Source of the DNA: DASRVA01 sp035550715
GTDB taxonomy: Bacteria > Gemmatimonadota > Gemmatimonadetes > JACCXV01 > JAHWKZ01
Direction of reading: 5' to 3'
Length of the DNA stretch: 10,002 bases
NCBI GenBank assembly: GCA_035550715.1
Contig: DASZOP010000100.1
Span: 1 to 10,002 of the forward strand
Each line of letters begins with the position of its first letter. Position 1 is the stretch's first letter. The notes beneath the pieces were generated by a model that worked only from the letters and a program-made list of their open reading frames with translations, was not told where the DNA came from and did no database searches. Made by a program: the position numbers and the translations under genes. Below are positions 1 through 5,812 of this stretch, one piece after another.

Positions 1-1086
1 CCGCTGGTCGCCGACATCCGCGCCGGCATCGACGCCGCCTACGATTTCCAGTACGGCGAGGCGCTCAGGCGGTTCGATCGGGTGGTGGCGATCCGGCCCG
101 ATCATCCGGTCGGGTACTTCCTGCGCGCCGAGGCCTACTGGTGGCAGTACCTGAACGATCGCCGCAACGCCCGCGTCGAGCGGCTCCTCGAGGAGAACCT
201 GGGGCTCGCCATCGACCGCGGAAATGCGCGCCTCGAGCGCGACGACCGGGACCCCGAGGCTCTGTTCGTCCTCGGGAGCGCGTACGGGCGACGCGGTATG
301 CTGGCGGGGACCCACAAGCAGGCATGGCAGGCGGCCAAGGATGCCCGCAAGGCGAAGAAGTACCTGGGTCGCCTGCGCGAGGTGGCGCCCGGCATCGTGG
401 ATGCCGTCGCCGCCGATGGGCTGTACCGCTACTACGTCTCCCGGTTCGGAGCCGTGACGCGGACGGCGTCGCGCCTCCTCTTCGGCCTCAAGGGAAACCG
501 GGAGGAAGGGCTCGCATACCTCGACCGGGCGCGTCGCGAAGGCTCCTACACAAGAACCGAAGCCGCGTTCTTCCAGGGGCTGTTCTTCCTGCAGTTCGAG
601 AACCGGCCCGCCGAAGCGGGGAAGATCCTGGACGATCTCCGCGCCCGCTATCCCCACAACCCGTACTTCGCCACCATGGCCGCCTACGCGCGGCAGAAGC
701 AGGGGGAGTTCCTGGAGGCGCGCCGGCTCTACGAGGCGACGCTGGCGCGGCTGGCGGAGGGCGGCGTCTACGGTCGCGAGGGAGTGTCGCTGACGCGCTT
801 CTTCTACGGTCAGACCCTGCTCGCGCTGGGTGACCTGACCGGCGCCGAGCGCGAGTTCCGCACCGTGGCGAGGCTCCGGGCGGTCGAGTCGGACGCCTTT
901 CCCCACGCTCACATCTTCCTCGGCCGGATCGCCGACCTGCGCGGCGACCGGACGGCGGCCGAGATCGCCTACCGGCAGGCGCTGGCCCTGCCCGACGCGG
1001 CCGACAGCCACGCCGTCGCCCACCGCCTCCTCGAGTCGCCCTTCACGAGCGGTCAGCTCGGAGCGGTCGTCGGGGGCGGGAAGTAG
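1..1086 (+). CDS. TPR-repeat protein, 5' end missing
   Basis: The reading frame is open from the first base to a TAG stop, giving 361 visible residues; the true start lies left of the window. The GTG at 82 is internal, because residues 12-35 already form a TPR-like helix pair (A/Y/F/A/F spacing ending in RPDHP) and continue without a break. Further helix pairs of this type occur near visible residues 76-110, 210-260 and 265-330. A central stretch, GLYRYYVSRFGAV with RREGSYTRTEA after it, resembles a group of uncharacterised TPR proteins I know from Acidobacteriota-like genomes. TPRs are protein-protein interaction scaffolds; nothing here indicates a catalytic site or a specific partner. It lies 51 bp upstream of the ATP-grasp gene on the same strand, so the two may be cotranscribed. 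Any signal peptide would be in the missing part. The TPR call is solid; the role is unknown. Confidence 0.85.
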   Translation, partial: PLVADIRAGIDAAYDFQYGEALRRFDRVVAIRPDHPVGYFLRAEAYWWQYLNDRRNARVERLLEENLGLAIDRGNARLERDDRDPEALFVLGSAYGRRGMLAGTHKQAWQAAKDARKAKKYLGRLREVAPGIVDAVAADGLYRYYVSRFGAVTRTASRLLFGLKGNREEGLAYLDRARREGSYTRTEAAFFQGLFFLQFENRPAEAGKILDDLRARYPHNPYFATMAAYARQKQGEFLEARRLYEATLARLAEGGVYGREGVSLTRFFYGQTLLALGDLTGAEREFRTVARLRAVESDAFPHAHIFLGRIADLRGDRTAAEIAYRQALALPDAADSHAVAHRLLESPFTSGQLGAVVGGGK

Positions 1087-1137
1087 GCTTCGCCGGACGG
1101 ACTGGCGCAGCGCCCCCGGTTTCGACAAGCTGGAGCC

Positions 1138-2115
1138 GTGCCGGCCGGGCTCGCCGTCCTCTTCGTCATCGATCCGCTCGAGGCGCTGATCCTCGAGACC
1201 GAGACCTCTCTCCTGTTGATGAGCGAGGCGGCTCGGCGCGGCCACGCGCCCTGGATCACCTACCTGCGCGAGCTCTACCTCGACGACGGCGGCGCCCGTA
1301 CGCGAGCCCGGCCGATCGACGTCGACGAGAGCGTCCGTCCCTTCTACCGGCTCGGCCCTCCCGAGGACCGGACGATCGGATCCTTCGACATCGTCCTCAT
1401 GCGAAAGGACCCGCCGGTCGACGTCGATTACAACAACGCGCTGGCGATCCTGAGCCGGGCCAGGGAAGAGGTGCCGGTCCTGAACGACCCGGTCGGGATG
1501 TGCCGCTCGAACGAGAAGCTCCTCCCTCTCGAGATCCCGGGCGCGGCGCCGCCCTCGGTGGTGACCGCCGATTCCGAGGTCGCCGCGGCCTTCGTCCGGA
1601 AGCACGGTGACGTGGTCGTGAAGCCGCTCAACGAGTACAGCGGCCACGGGATCCGGCGCGTCCGGGTTCCGCGGACGGCGCTCGAGTCGGGGCTCCTGGA
1701 GTCGCTGGCCGCGAAGTCCGGGCATCACGTGCTGCTGCAGCGCTTTCTCCCTGAGGTCGAGAGGGGGGACAAGCGGGTGCTGGTGCTGGATGGGGAGCCT
1801 CTGGGGTGGGTGAACCGGGTGCCCCGCCCCGGCTCCTTCCACGCCAACATCCATCAAGGAGCCGCCGTCGAGGCCACCGATCTGACCGAGCGCGAGCGCG
1901 AGCTGATCCAGGCCGCGGGACCGCTCCTGGCCGAGCGGGGCCTCGAGATCACCGGCTTCGACTTCATCGGCGGCTGGCTGACCGAGATCAACTTCACGAG
2001 CCCGTCGGCGCTGCGTCAGATCGACCAGGTGATGGGGGCGAGGCTGGAAGCGCGGATCGTGGACTGGCTGGAGGGACGGGCCCGGGAAGGCGTCCGGCGG
2101 CCGCTGCCCGTCTAG
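1138..2115 (+). CDS. gshB: Glutathione synthetase-like ATP-grasp ligase (GshB family)
   Basis: The 325-residue product is close to the usual length of bacterial glutathione synthetase, which joins gamma-glutamylcysteine to glycine using ATP in the cytosol. Similarity to E. coli GshB runs the whole length as I recall that sequence: N-terminal VLFVIDPLEALILETETS (residues 7-24), VLMRKDPP (86-93), CRSNEKLL (122-129), ERGDKRVLVLDGEP (208-221) and GFDFIGGWLTEINFTSPS (273-290). The last holds the Asp275, Glu283 and Asn285 expected to bind Mg-ATP. The glycine-rich loop, DGMGG in E. coli, is here NEYSGHG (residues 165-171), a clear departure that could affect specificity. The start is GTG; no ATG lies in frame between it and the previous stop. 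GGAG sits only 2 nt upstream, so the ribosome site is poor. No gshA is in view, so the in vivo substrate is unproven. The gene ends 29 nt before a strong hairpin. Confidence 0.85.
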   Translation: MPAGLAVLFVIDPLEALILETETSLLLMSEAARRGHAPWITYLRELYLDDGGARTRARPIDVDESVRPFYRLGPPEDRTIGSFDIVLMRKDPPVDVDYNNALAILSRAREEVPVLNDPVGMCRSNEKLLPLEIPGAAPPSVVTADSEVAAAFVRKHGDVVVKPLNEYSGHGIRRVRVPRTALESGLLESLAAKSGHHVLLQRFLPEVERGDKRVLVLDGEPLGWVNRVPRPGSFHANIHQGAAVEATDLTERERELIQAAGPLLAERGLEITGFDFIGGWLTEINFTSPSALRQIDQVMGARLEARIVDWLEGRAREGVRRPLPV

Positions 2116-2144
2116 GCCGCCGAAGCCGCTTCCCGCCAACGCGA

Positions 2145-2171
2145 AGGGGCGTCCGGTCTCCGGACGCCCCT
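2145..2171. terminator. Bidirectional hairpin terminator between convergent genes
   Basis: A perfect 12-bp GC-rich inverted repeat (2145-2156 with 2160-2171) closes a 3-nt loop. It lies 29 nt after the GshB-like stop on the plus strand and 24 nt after the barrel-gene stop on the minus strand. No strong T-run follows on either side; the minus side has only TTCG. Termination may therefore be less efficient than at a classical intrinsic terminator, but position and stem strength make this the evident end for both transcripts. Confidence 0.75.
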
Positions 2172-2195
2172 CGCTGCTTCAGCCTTCGGCCGAGA

Positions 2196-2762
2196 TCAGA
2201 AGAGGAACGAGATCCCGCCGGAGAACTCGAAGTTGTTGGTGGTCTCGCTGTCGTCCTCGCCCGAGTCGACGAAGATGATGTTGTCGCGGACCTCGCCGCG
2301 CAGCGCCCAGCCCGCGTTCCCTGGCGAGCCGCTGTACCACTTCACGCCGCCCGCCAGCGGGACCAGGAGGTCGGTCTCGCTGTCCTCGAAGGGCTCGGGA
2401 ACGTCGGACACCTTGACGGTCGCCGCGCCGACGCCGCTCCCGACGAAGAACTTGAGCGGGCTCGTGGTCGGGAACATGTACTCGAGTCCGAAGCTGTAGA
2501 GGTACAGGTTGACGTCGAAGTCGTCGCCTCCGAAGTCGGCGTTGGAAGGAACCCAGTCGAAGTTGCCGCCCCACGCCAGGCCGCTGTTGTACTGGAGCAT
2601 CATCCTGGCGCCGAGGATGCCGTCCGTGTCGTCGGCGTCGTCCAGGCTGAGCGCGCCGCCGTGCAGGTTCAGTTCGTACCAGTTCTGGGCTCGGGCGGGC
2701 GTCGCCCCCGCGAGCAGGGTTACCAGCAGCCCGAGGGCCGCGACCAACGATAGCCGGTACAT
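2196..2762 (-). CDS. Small outer-membrane beta-barrel protein, paralogue 1
   Basis: The 188-residue product has a clear signal peptide (charged start MYR, hydrophobic core to about residue 20, cleavage after ARA at residue 25). The mature protein of about 163 residues alternates polar and hydrophobic residues as in transmembrane beta-strands and ends in phenylalanine (GGISFLF), the usual C-terminal signal for outer-membrane assembly. The length suits an eight-stranded barrel of the OmpA-N/OmpW-like 'porin family' type. Shared blocks with the two other barrels are YELNLHGGA (29-37), FDVNLYLYSFGLEY (82-95), SETDLLVPL (128-136) and LRGEVRDNIIF (154-164). Loops are rich in Asp and Glu (DDADDTD, FEDSETD, GEDDSET). 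The start is well fixed by GGAGAGGTG at 2768-2776 on the minus strand, 5 nt before ATG. An AT-rich upstream island may hold its promoter. The function, whether structural, porin or ion-binding, is not shown by the sequence. Confidence 0.85.
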   Translation of the reverse strand: MYRLSLVAALGLLVTLLAGATPARAQNWYELNLHGGALSLDDADDTDGILGARMMLQYNSGLAWGGNFDWVPSNADFGGDDFDVNLYLYSFGLEYMFPTTSPLKFFVGSGVGAATVKVSDVPEPFEDSETDLLVPLAGGVKWYSGSPGNAGWALRGEVRDNIIFVDSGEDDSETTNNFEFSGGISFLF

Positions 2763-2905
2763 GGGATCACCTCTCCGTTCAGGTCCGAGGATGGAAGTGC
2801 CGTGTGGCCTCCCTACCCGGCCGGAGCGGGCACGGTTCCAAGAGCTAACTATTCAAACGTCACCATATATATTTCAGAACATACGAATGGCTTTAATCGT
2901 TAGAA
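2763..2905. promoter_or_regulatory. AT-rich intergenic island, probable promoter for the 2196-2762 gene
   Basis: These 143 bp separate two same-strand barrel genes. The half nearest the upstream gene (about 2840-2905) is strikingly AT-rich for this window and includes an alternating AT run (2865-2872) that gives TATATA-type -10 boxes on the minus strand. I found no convincing -35 at 16-18 bp. An imperfect palindrome, ACGAATGGCTTTAATCGT, lies at 2884-2901 but has a mismatch in the stem and no T-tract, so I do not call it a terminator. Separate transcription of the downstream barrel gene is the likely meaning. Confidence 0.4.
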
Positions 2906-3547
2906 CTACTGACCGAAAAAGAGGGAGACCCCGGCCGACAGCTCCAGGTTGTGGGTCGCCTCGGGGTCCTGGTCCCCCTCGTCCGCATCGAACGCCTCCT
3001 GCCAGATGATGTTGTCCCGGATCTCTGCGCGGAGCGCCCAGCTCTGCCGGGTCGTCCGGCTGAACCACTTGAGCCCCGCCGCCAACGGCACCACGACGTC
3101 GGTCTCGCTGTCGTCCTCGATCGCCTCCGGTTCGTCGCTCAGAGAGAGGGTCGCCGCTCCGACGCCGCCGCCGACGAAGAAATGGAGACGGTTGGGAGAC
3201 GGGAACGTGTAATCCACCTCGGCGCTGTAGAGGAACAGGTTGACGTCCACGTCCTCGTCCCGACCCCTCAGATCCACCGAGGCCGCGGGAACCCAGTCGA
3301 AGTTGGCCCCGAACCCCCATCCCGGGGCCGTGTTGTAGAGAAACCGACCTCCCAGCAGGAGGTCCGTATCGTCGGCGTCGCCGAGCGAGGCCGCGAAGTC
3401 GTCGTCCAGGATCAGCGCGCCCGCGTGGAGGTTGAGCTCGTAGTTGTTGCGGTGGTAGTGGCTGGCGGGGGACTGGCCGTTGGCGGGCCGCGCGGGCAGG
3501 GCGAGCGCGAGCGCCGCGCCGAGCGCGAAGCCGGCGGCGGTCTTCAT
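2906..3547 (-). CDS. Small outer-membrane beta-barrel protein, paralogue 2
   Basis: I place the start at the ATG ending at 3547 (213 residues) and not at a longer upstream ATG at 3673. AAGGGAG lies 8 nt upstream (3556-3562, minus strand), and this start puts a signal peptide at the N-terminus (MKTAAGF, hydrophobic to residue 18, likely cleavage near ANG-Q at residues 22-25). The extra 42 residues of the longer frame look like translated noncoding DNA. The mature part repeats the blocks of the neighbouring barrels: YELNLHAGA (36-44), VDVNLFLYSAEVDYTFP (100-116), SETDVVVPL (147-155) and LRAEIRDNIIW (172-182). It has acidic loops at 48-62, 140-151 and 186-197. It ends in LFFGQ, two residues past the usual terminal aromatic. 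It is probably an outer-membrane eight-stranded barrel of unknown function, divergent from the peptidoglycan-binding-domain gene across 199 bp. Confidence 0.83.
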   Translation of the reverse strand: MKTAAGFALGAALALALPARPANGQSPASHYHRNNYELNLHAGALILDDDFAASLGDADDTDLLLGGRFLYNTAPGWGFGANFDWVPAASVDLRGRDEDVDVNLFLYSAEVDYTFPSPNRLHFFVGGGVGAATLSLSDEPEAIEDDSETDVVVPLAAGLKWFSRTTRQSWALRAEIRDNIIWQEAFDADEGDQDPEATHNLELSAGVSLFFGQ

Positions 3548-3619
3548 GGTTTGGGCTCCCTTCGAGGCGTGCGGGACCGGATGTTCGCGGAATCGATGAA
3601 GCGCGGTGGGGTCTCGAAA

Positions 3620-3645
3620 GGTAGGAGCGGGTTTTCGCCCGGCGC
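3620..3645. repeat. REP-like palindromic element (solo copy)
   Basis: In the divergent spacer, the stretch around GTAGGAGCGGGTTTTCGCCC has the look of bacterial REP elements. These commonly read GTAGG-AGCGGG followed by a loop and the complementary CCCG, and translate to phrases such as GAGFRPA. Here CGGG (about 3629-3632) pairs with CCCG (about 3638-3641) around a TTTTCG-type loop. Only one copy is in the window, so repetitiveness cannot be shown here. It may be chance or a decayed copy. Confidence 0.35.
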
Positions 3646-3706
3646 AACGGATCGCCACCACGGAGCGGGTCACCCGGGCCGGGAGAACGACCGACCCCGG
3701 AGCGTG

Positions 3707-3712
3707 TATACT
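3707..3712 (+). promoter_or_regulatory. -10-like TATACT box upstream of the PG-binding-domain gene
   Basis: TATACT, five of six matches to the consensus -10, lies 34 nt before the ATG at 3747 and is preceded by a TG. No good -35 is visible 16-18 bp upstream. The same hexamer in a similar context (GGTATACTCGC) occurs at 8647-8652, upstream of another secreted-protein gene, which supports its being a real promoter element in this genome. Confidence 0.5.
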
Positions 3713-3746
3713 TTCATGTCAGCCGTCCGGGAAGGAGGTCCCGTCC

Positions 3747-4460
3747 ATGCATGGTCCGTCGGTCGCGCGCTTCGCCATCCTCGCTCCCCTCATCCTTACG
3801 ATTCTCGCGGGTCCAGCTCTCGCCCAGGACCGGATCGGCCCGGCGCAGGCGATCCGGGTCGTCGAGCTGGTCGACGCCTCGGGCACCCGTCTCGAGCGGA
3901 CGGTCCTCGAGCCCATGACGCCGGCCGAGGTCCTGCGGCTCCAGGTGGCGCTGGGCCGGTCGGGCTACGATCCGGGTGTCCGCTCGGGCGTCGTCGATGC
4001 CGAGACCACGGCCGCGCTCCGGCAGTTCCAGCTCGCGCGCGGCCTCGAGCCGTGCGGGTGCCCGTCCTACGAGACGATCCTGGCCCTGGGCGTCCCGGTG
4101 GACGTGGTCGGACGGGCCGAGATCCGGCGCGCCGCCGGGCTCCGGACCGCGTCGGGCGAGCCGGTCTTCATCATGGATTCCGGCTTCCTGCCGACGGGCT
4201 TCGTGCCGGGATTCTTCTTCCACGACGACTTCTTCAAGAAGGGCCGTCACCATCATCGTCCGTTCGTCGGGAGTGGCGTGGTCGTGGGGGGCGAACCCGC
4301 CCTGGGGGCTGGACAGATCCAGCGCGGGATCCCCCGCTCGTCGGTCGCCGTCCGGGAGATCCAGCCGCCTCCCCGGTCGCGTAGCCGCGGTGCGACCCTC
4401 ACCCCCGCCGTTCCCGGCGCCCGCGATGGCGGTGGCCGGCCGCCGCGACCTCGTCCCTAG
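3747..4460 (+). CDS. Secreted protein with peptidoglycan-binding domain (PG_binding_1 type)
   Basis: The start is the ATG at 3747: a near-perfect AAGGAGGT at 3732-3739 lies 7 nt upstream. The first 26 residues form a signal peptide (MHGPSVARFA, hydrophobic core, ALA-Q cleavage). A longer frame from 3606 exists but its extra residues are untranslated leader. Residues 57-116 match the PG_binding_1 fold: MTPAEVLRLQVALGRSGYDP, then GVVDAETTAALRQFQLARGL. This predicts noncovalent binding to peptidoglycan in the periplasm. A CGC motif (103-105) follows the core. Residues 140-172 are unusual: aromatic and glycine-rich, then HDDFF, KKGR and three histidines (168-170), a possible metal or membrane contact. 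The tail (200-237) is rich in Pro, Arg and Gly and probably disordered. No peptidase or lytic domain is attached. It is divergent from barrel paralogue 2 and convergent with barrel paralogue 3. Confidence 0.8.
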   Translation: MHGPSVARFAILAPLILTILAGPALAQDRIGPAQAIRVVELVDASGTRLERTVLEPMTPAEVLRLQVALGRSGYDPGVRSGVVDAETTAALRQFQLARGLEPCGCPSYETILALGVPVDVVGRAEIRRAAGLRTASGEPVFIMDSGFLPTGFVPGFFFHDDFFKKGRHHHRPFVGSGVVVGGEPALGAGQIQRGIPRSSVAVREIQPPPRSRSRGATLTPAVPGARDGGGRPPRPRP

Positions 4461-4501
4461 GCAGAGCGCGAACCGACCTCGCCGTAGCCCCCAGGAACGG
4501 A

Positions 4502-4534
4502 AAAGGCCCCCGCCCGGAAGGGACGGGGGCCTTT
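4502..4534. terminator. Strong bidirectional intrinsic terminator
   Basis: An 11-bp stem (AAAGGCCCCCG at 4502-4512 with CGGGGGCCTTT at 4524-4534) continues as CCC/GGG after a one-base bulge (A4523), closing a GGAA loop at 4516-4519. T-rich ends are present on both strands (CCTTTCT on plus, CCTTTTCC on minus). It lies 41 nt beyond the PG-binding-domain stop and 30 nt beyond the stop of the barrel-TSP3 gene, so it ends both convergent transcripts. Confidence 0.9.
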
Positions 4535-4564
4535 CTCGTCGATCGGATGTCGGTGCGGAGCGGC

Positions 4565-5686
4565 TTAGCCCGTCGTCCCCCGCACGCCCCCCTCGACCTG
4601 GTAGGGCTGGTACGTATCGGCCGGGGCGCAGAGCGGCACGTAGGCCTCGGTGTACGGCTGCCTTGCGTCCGAACGGACGTAGACGGGAACCCCGTCGAAC
4701 TCGCCGATCTGGACGAGCTCATCCATCCCGATCGTGGCCGGGGAGCCGAACTTCACCCAGTTCCGTCCATCCACCGAGATCGTCTCGTTGAACCGATACC
4801 AGTCACGACCATCGGCGCAGGCCGCCGCGGGCTCGACCACGACGGGGCAGCCGTCGCTGTCGACCTCTTCGCCGAACGGGGTCTCGGGACACTGGTCGCG
4901 GTCGTCGGGAACGCCATCACCGTCGGAGTCCACCGGAACCGGACACCCGAAGCTGTCGACCGCCGTGCCGAGTGGTGTGTTCGGGCACTGGTCACGGTCG
5001 TCGGTGACGCCATCGCCGTCGGTGTCCGCGGGTGGGGGAGGCTCGGAAGGCCCGCCGCCGAAGAAGAACGAGATCCCGCCCGACAGCTCCCAGTTGTTCT
5101 CGAGCTCGGTCGAGTCCTCCTGAGGCTCTGGGTCCACGATGTCGATGTCGTCACGCCAGATCAGGTTGTCACGCACATCGATGCGGATGGCCCAGAGAGG
5201 ATCCTCTGCGTCGTTATGAAATTTGACGCCCGCTCCGACCGGAACGAGGAGGTCGGTCGAGCTCTGATCGTCGTCGTCCGGCGGGATGTCGGTGATCGAC
5301 GTCGATGCGCCTCCGATTCCAGCCGTCAGGAAGAAGTTCGTGATTCCTGCGGAGGGGAACGTGTAGTCCAGCCCCAGGCTCCACAGGAACAGGTTCACGT
5401 CGAGGTCCTCCGATTGCCCTTCGAAGGTGAAGGGAATCTTGTCGGCCAGGATCCAGTCGCCGTTGAGGCCGAGCCCGAAGCCGCTCGCCCAGTGCTTGGC
5501 GAGCCGGGCCCCGAAGAGGACATCGGTGTCGGTGTTGTCATCGTCGTCTTCGTCGTCGATGCCCAGATCGTAGGCGAAGGCGCCGCCGTGAAGGTTGAGC
5601 TCCCAGTAGTCGTGCTGGGCCTGCGCGGGGCGCGGCACCAGGAAGGCGACCAAGGCGCTCAACATGAGAGCCCAAGCGTGTCGCAT
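4565..5686 (-). CDS. Outer-membrane beta-barrel with TSP3 repeats and unidentified C-terminal domain, paralogue 3
   Basis: The 373-residue product has three parts. Residues 1-23 are a signal peptide (MRHAWALML, cleavage after AQA). Residues 24-209 are a barrel sharing YWELNLHGGA (27-36), LDVNLFLWSLGLDYTFP (95-111), STDLLVPVGAGV (143-154), IDVRDNLIW (169-177) and a final GGISFFF (203-209) with the two other barrels. After a GGGPSEPPPP linker come two 32-residue thrombospondin type 3 repeats (221-284), each with a DxDGDGxxDDRDQCP calcium-binding pattern and paired cysteines. In OmpA/OprF-type proteins this linker leads to an OmpA_C peptidoglycan-binding domain. Here it leads instead to about 85 residues (289-373) I do not recognise, with WYRFN, RNWVKFG and VPVYVRSD and two cysteines (290, 353) that could pair. 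The start is fixed by AAGGAG at 5694-5699 (minus), 7 nt before ATG. It is probably a calcium-dependent surface or periplasm-spanning protein; its role is unknown. Confidence 0.85.
   Translation of the reverse strand: MRHAWALMLSALVAFLVPRPAQAQHDYWELNLHGGAFAYDLGIDDEDDDDNTDTDVLFGARLAKHWASGFGLGLNGDWILADKIPFTFEGQSEDLDVNLFLWSLGLDYTFPSAGITNFFLTAGIGGASTSITDIPPDDDDQSSTDLLVPVGAGVKFHNDAEDPLWAIRIDVRDNLIWRDDIDIVDPEPQEDSTELENNWELSGGISFFFGGGPSEPPPPADTDGDGVTDDRDQCPNTPLGTAVDSFGCPVPVDSDGDGVPDDRDQCPETPFGEEVDSDGCPVVVEPAAACADGRDWYRFNETISVDGRNWVKFGSPATIGMDELVQIGEFDGVPVYVRSDARQPYTEAYVPLCAPADTYQPYQVEGGVRGTTG
4835..5026 (-). repeat. Two tandem 96-bp units encoding thrombospondin type 3 repeats
   Basis: Two adjacent in-frame 96-bp units (4931-5026 and 4835-4930) encode matched 32-residue repeats. 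They share the DGDGV, DDRDQCP, TP and FG/DGCP positions exactly, differing mainly in the TAVDSFGC versus EEVDSDGC section. The repeat is a coding one within the barrel-TSP3 gene, consistent with internal duplication of one calcium-binding linker unit. Confidence 0.85.
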
Positions 5687-5736
5687 CGAAAGACTCCTTG
5701 TCGTCTGAATGAAGGGGTCCGCGATGGGGCAACAAG

Positions 5737-5742
5737 AATATA
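5737..5742 (-). promoter_or_regulatory. Possible -10 box (TATATT) for the barrel-TSP3 gene
   Basis: On the minus strand TATATT lies 50 nt upstream of the ATG ending at 5686, in the only AT-rich part of the 126-bp spacer between this gene and the transporter stop at 5813. A second candidate, GATACT, overlaps just upstream. No clear -35 is present, so the exact element is uncertain. Confidence 0.35.
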
Positions 5743-5812
5743 GGAAGTATCAGAGAGACATGAAAGCGAGTCCGTCAGATGGATGACACCAAGGGGTGCT
5801 GCACACCACGCA

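Noticed and set aside
2884..2901. Possible terminator for barrel paralogue 2
   Set aside because: The palindrome has a stem mismatch, low GC and no T-run, so it does not meet the pattern of an intrinsic terminator.
3548..3673. Extended N-terminus of barrel paralogue 2 (42 extra residues)
   Set aside because: It would bury the signal peptide inside the protein, overlaps the REP-like element, and has no Shine-Dalgarno, whereas AAGGGAG precedes ATG 3547.
2951..4384. Plus-strand 477-codon open frame spanning two real genes
   Set aside because: It runs antisense to barrel paralogue 2 and out of frame with the PG-binding-domain gene, and its translation is Arg/Gly/Val-rich with no domain pattern. 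Long antisense frames are expected at this GC content.
4547..5743. Plus-strand 398-codon open frame antisense to the barrel-TSP3 gene
   Set aside because: The opposite strand has signal peptide, barrel and TSP3 repeats plus a Shine-Dalgarno. This frame is a GC-driven shadow with no recognisable motif.
5790..5812. Hairpin GGTG-type repeat after the transporter stop
   Set aside because: Only a three- to four-base stem can form and no T-run follows.
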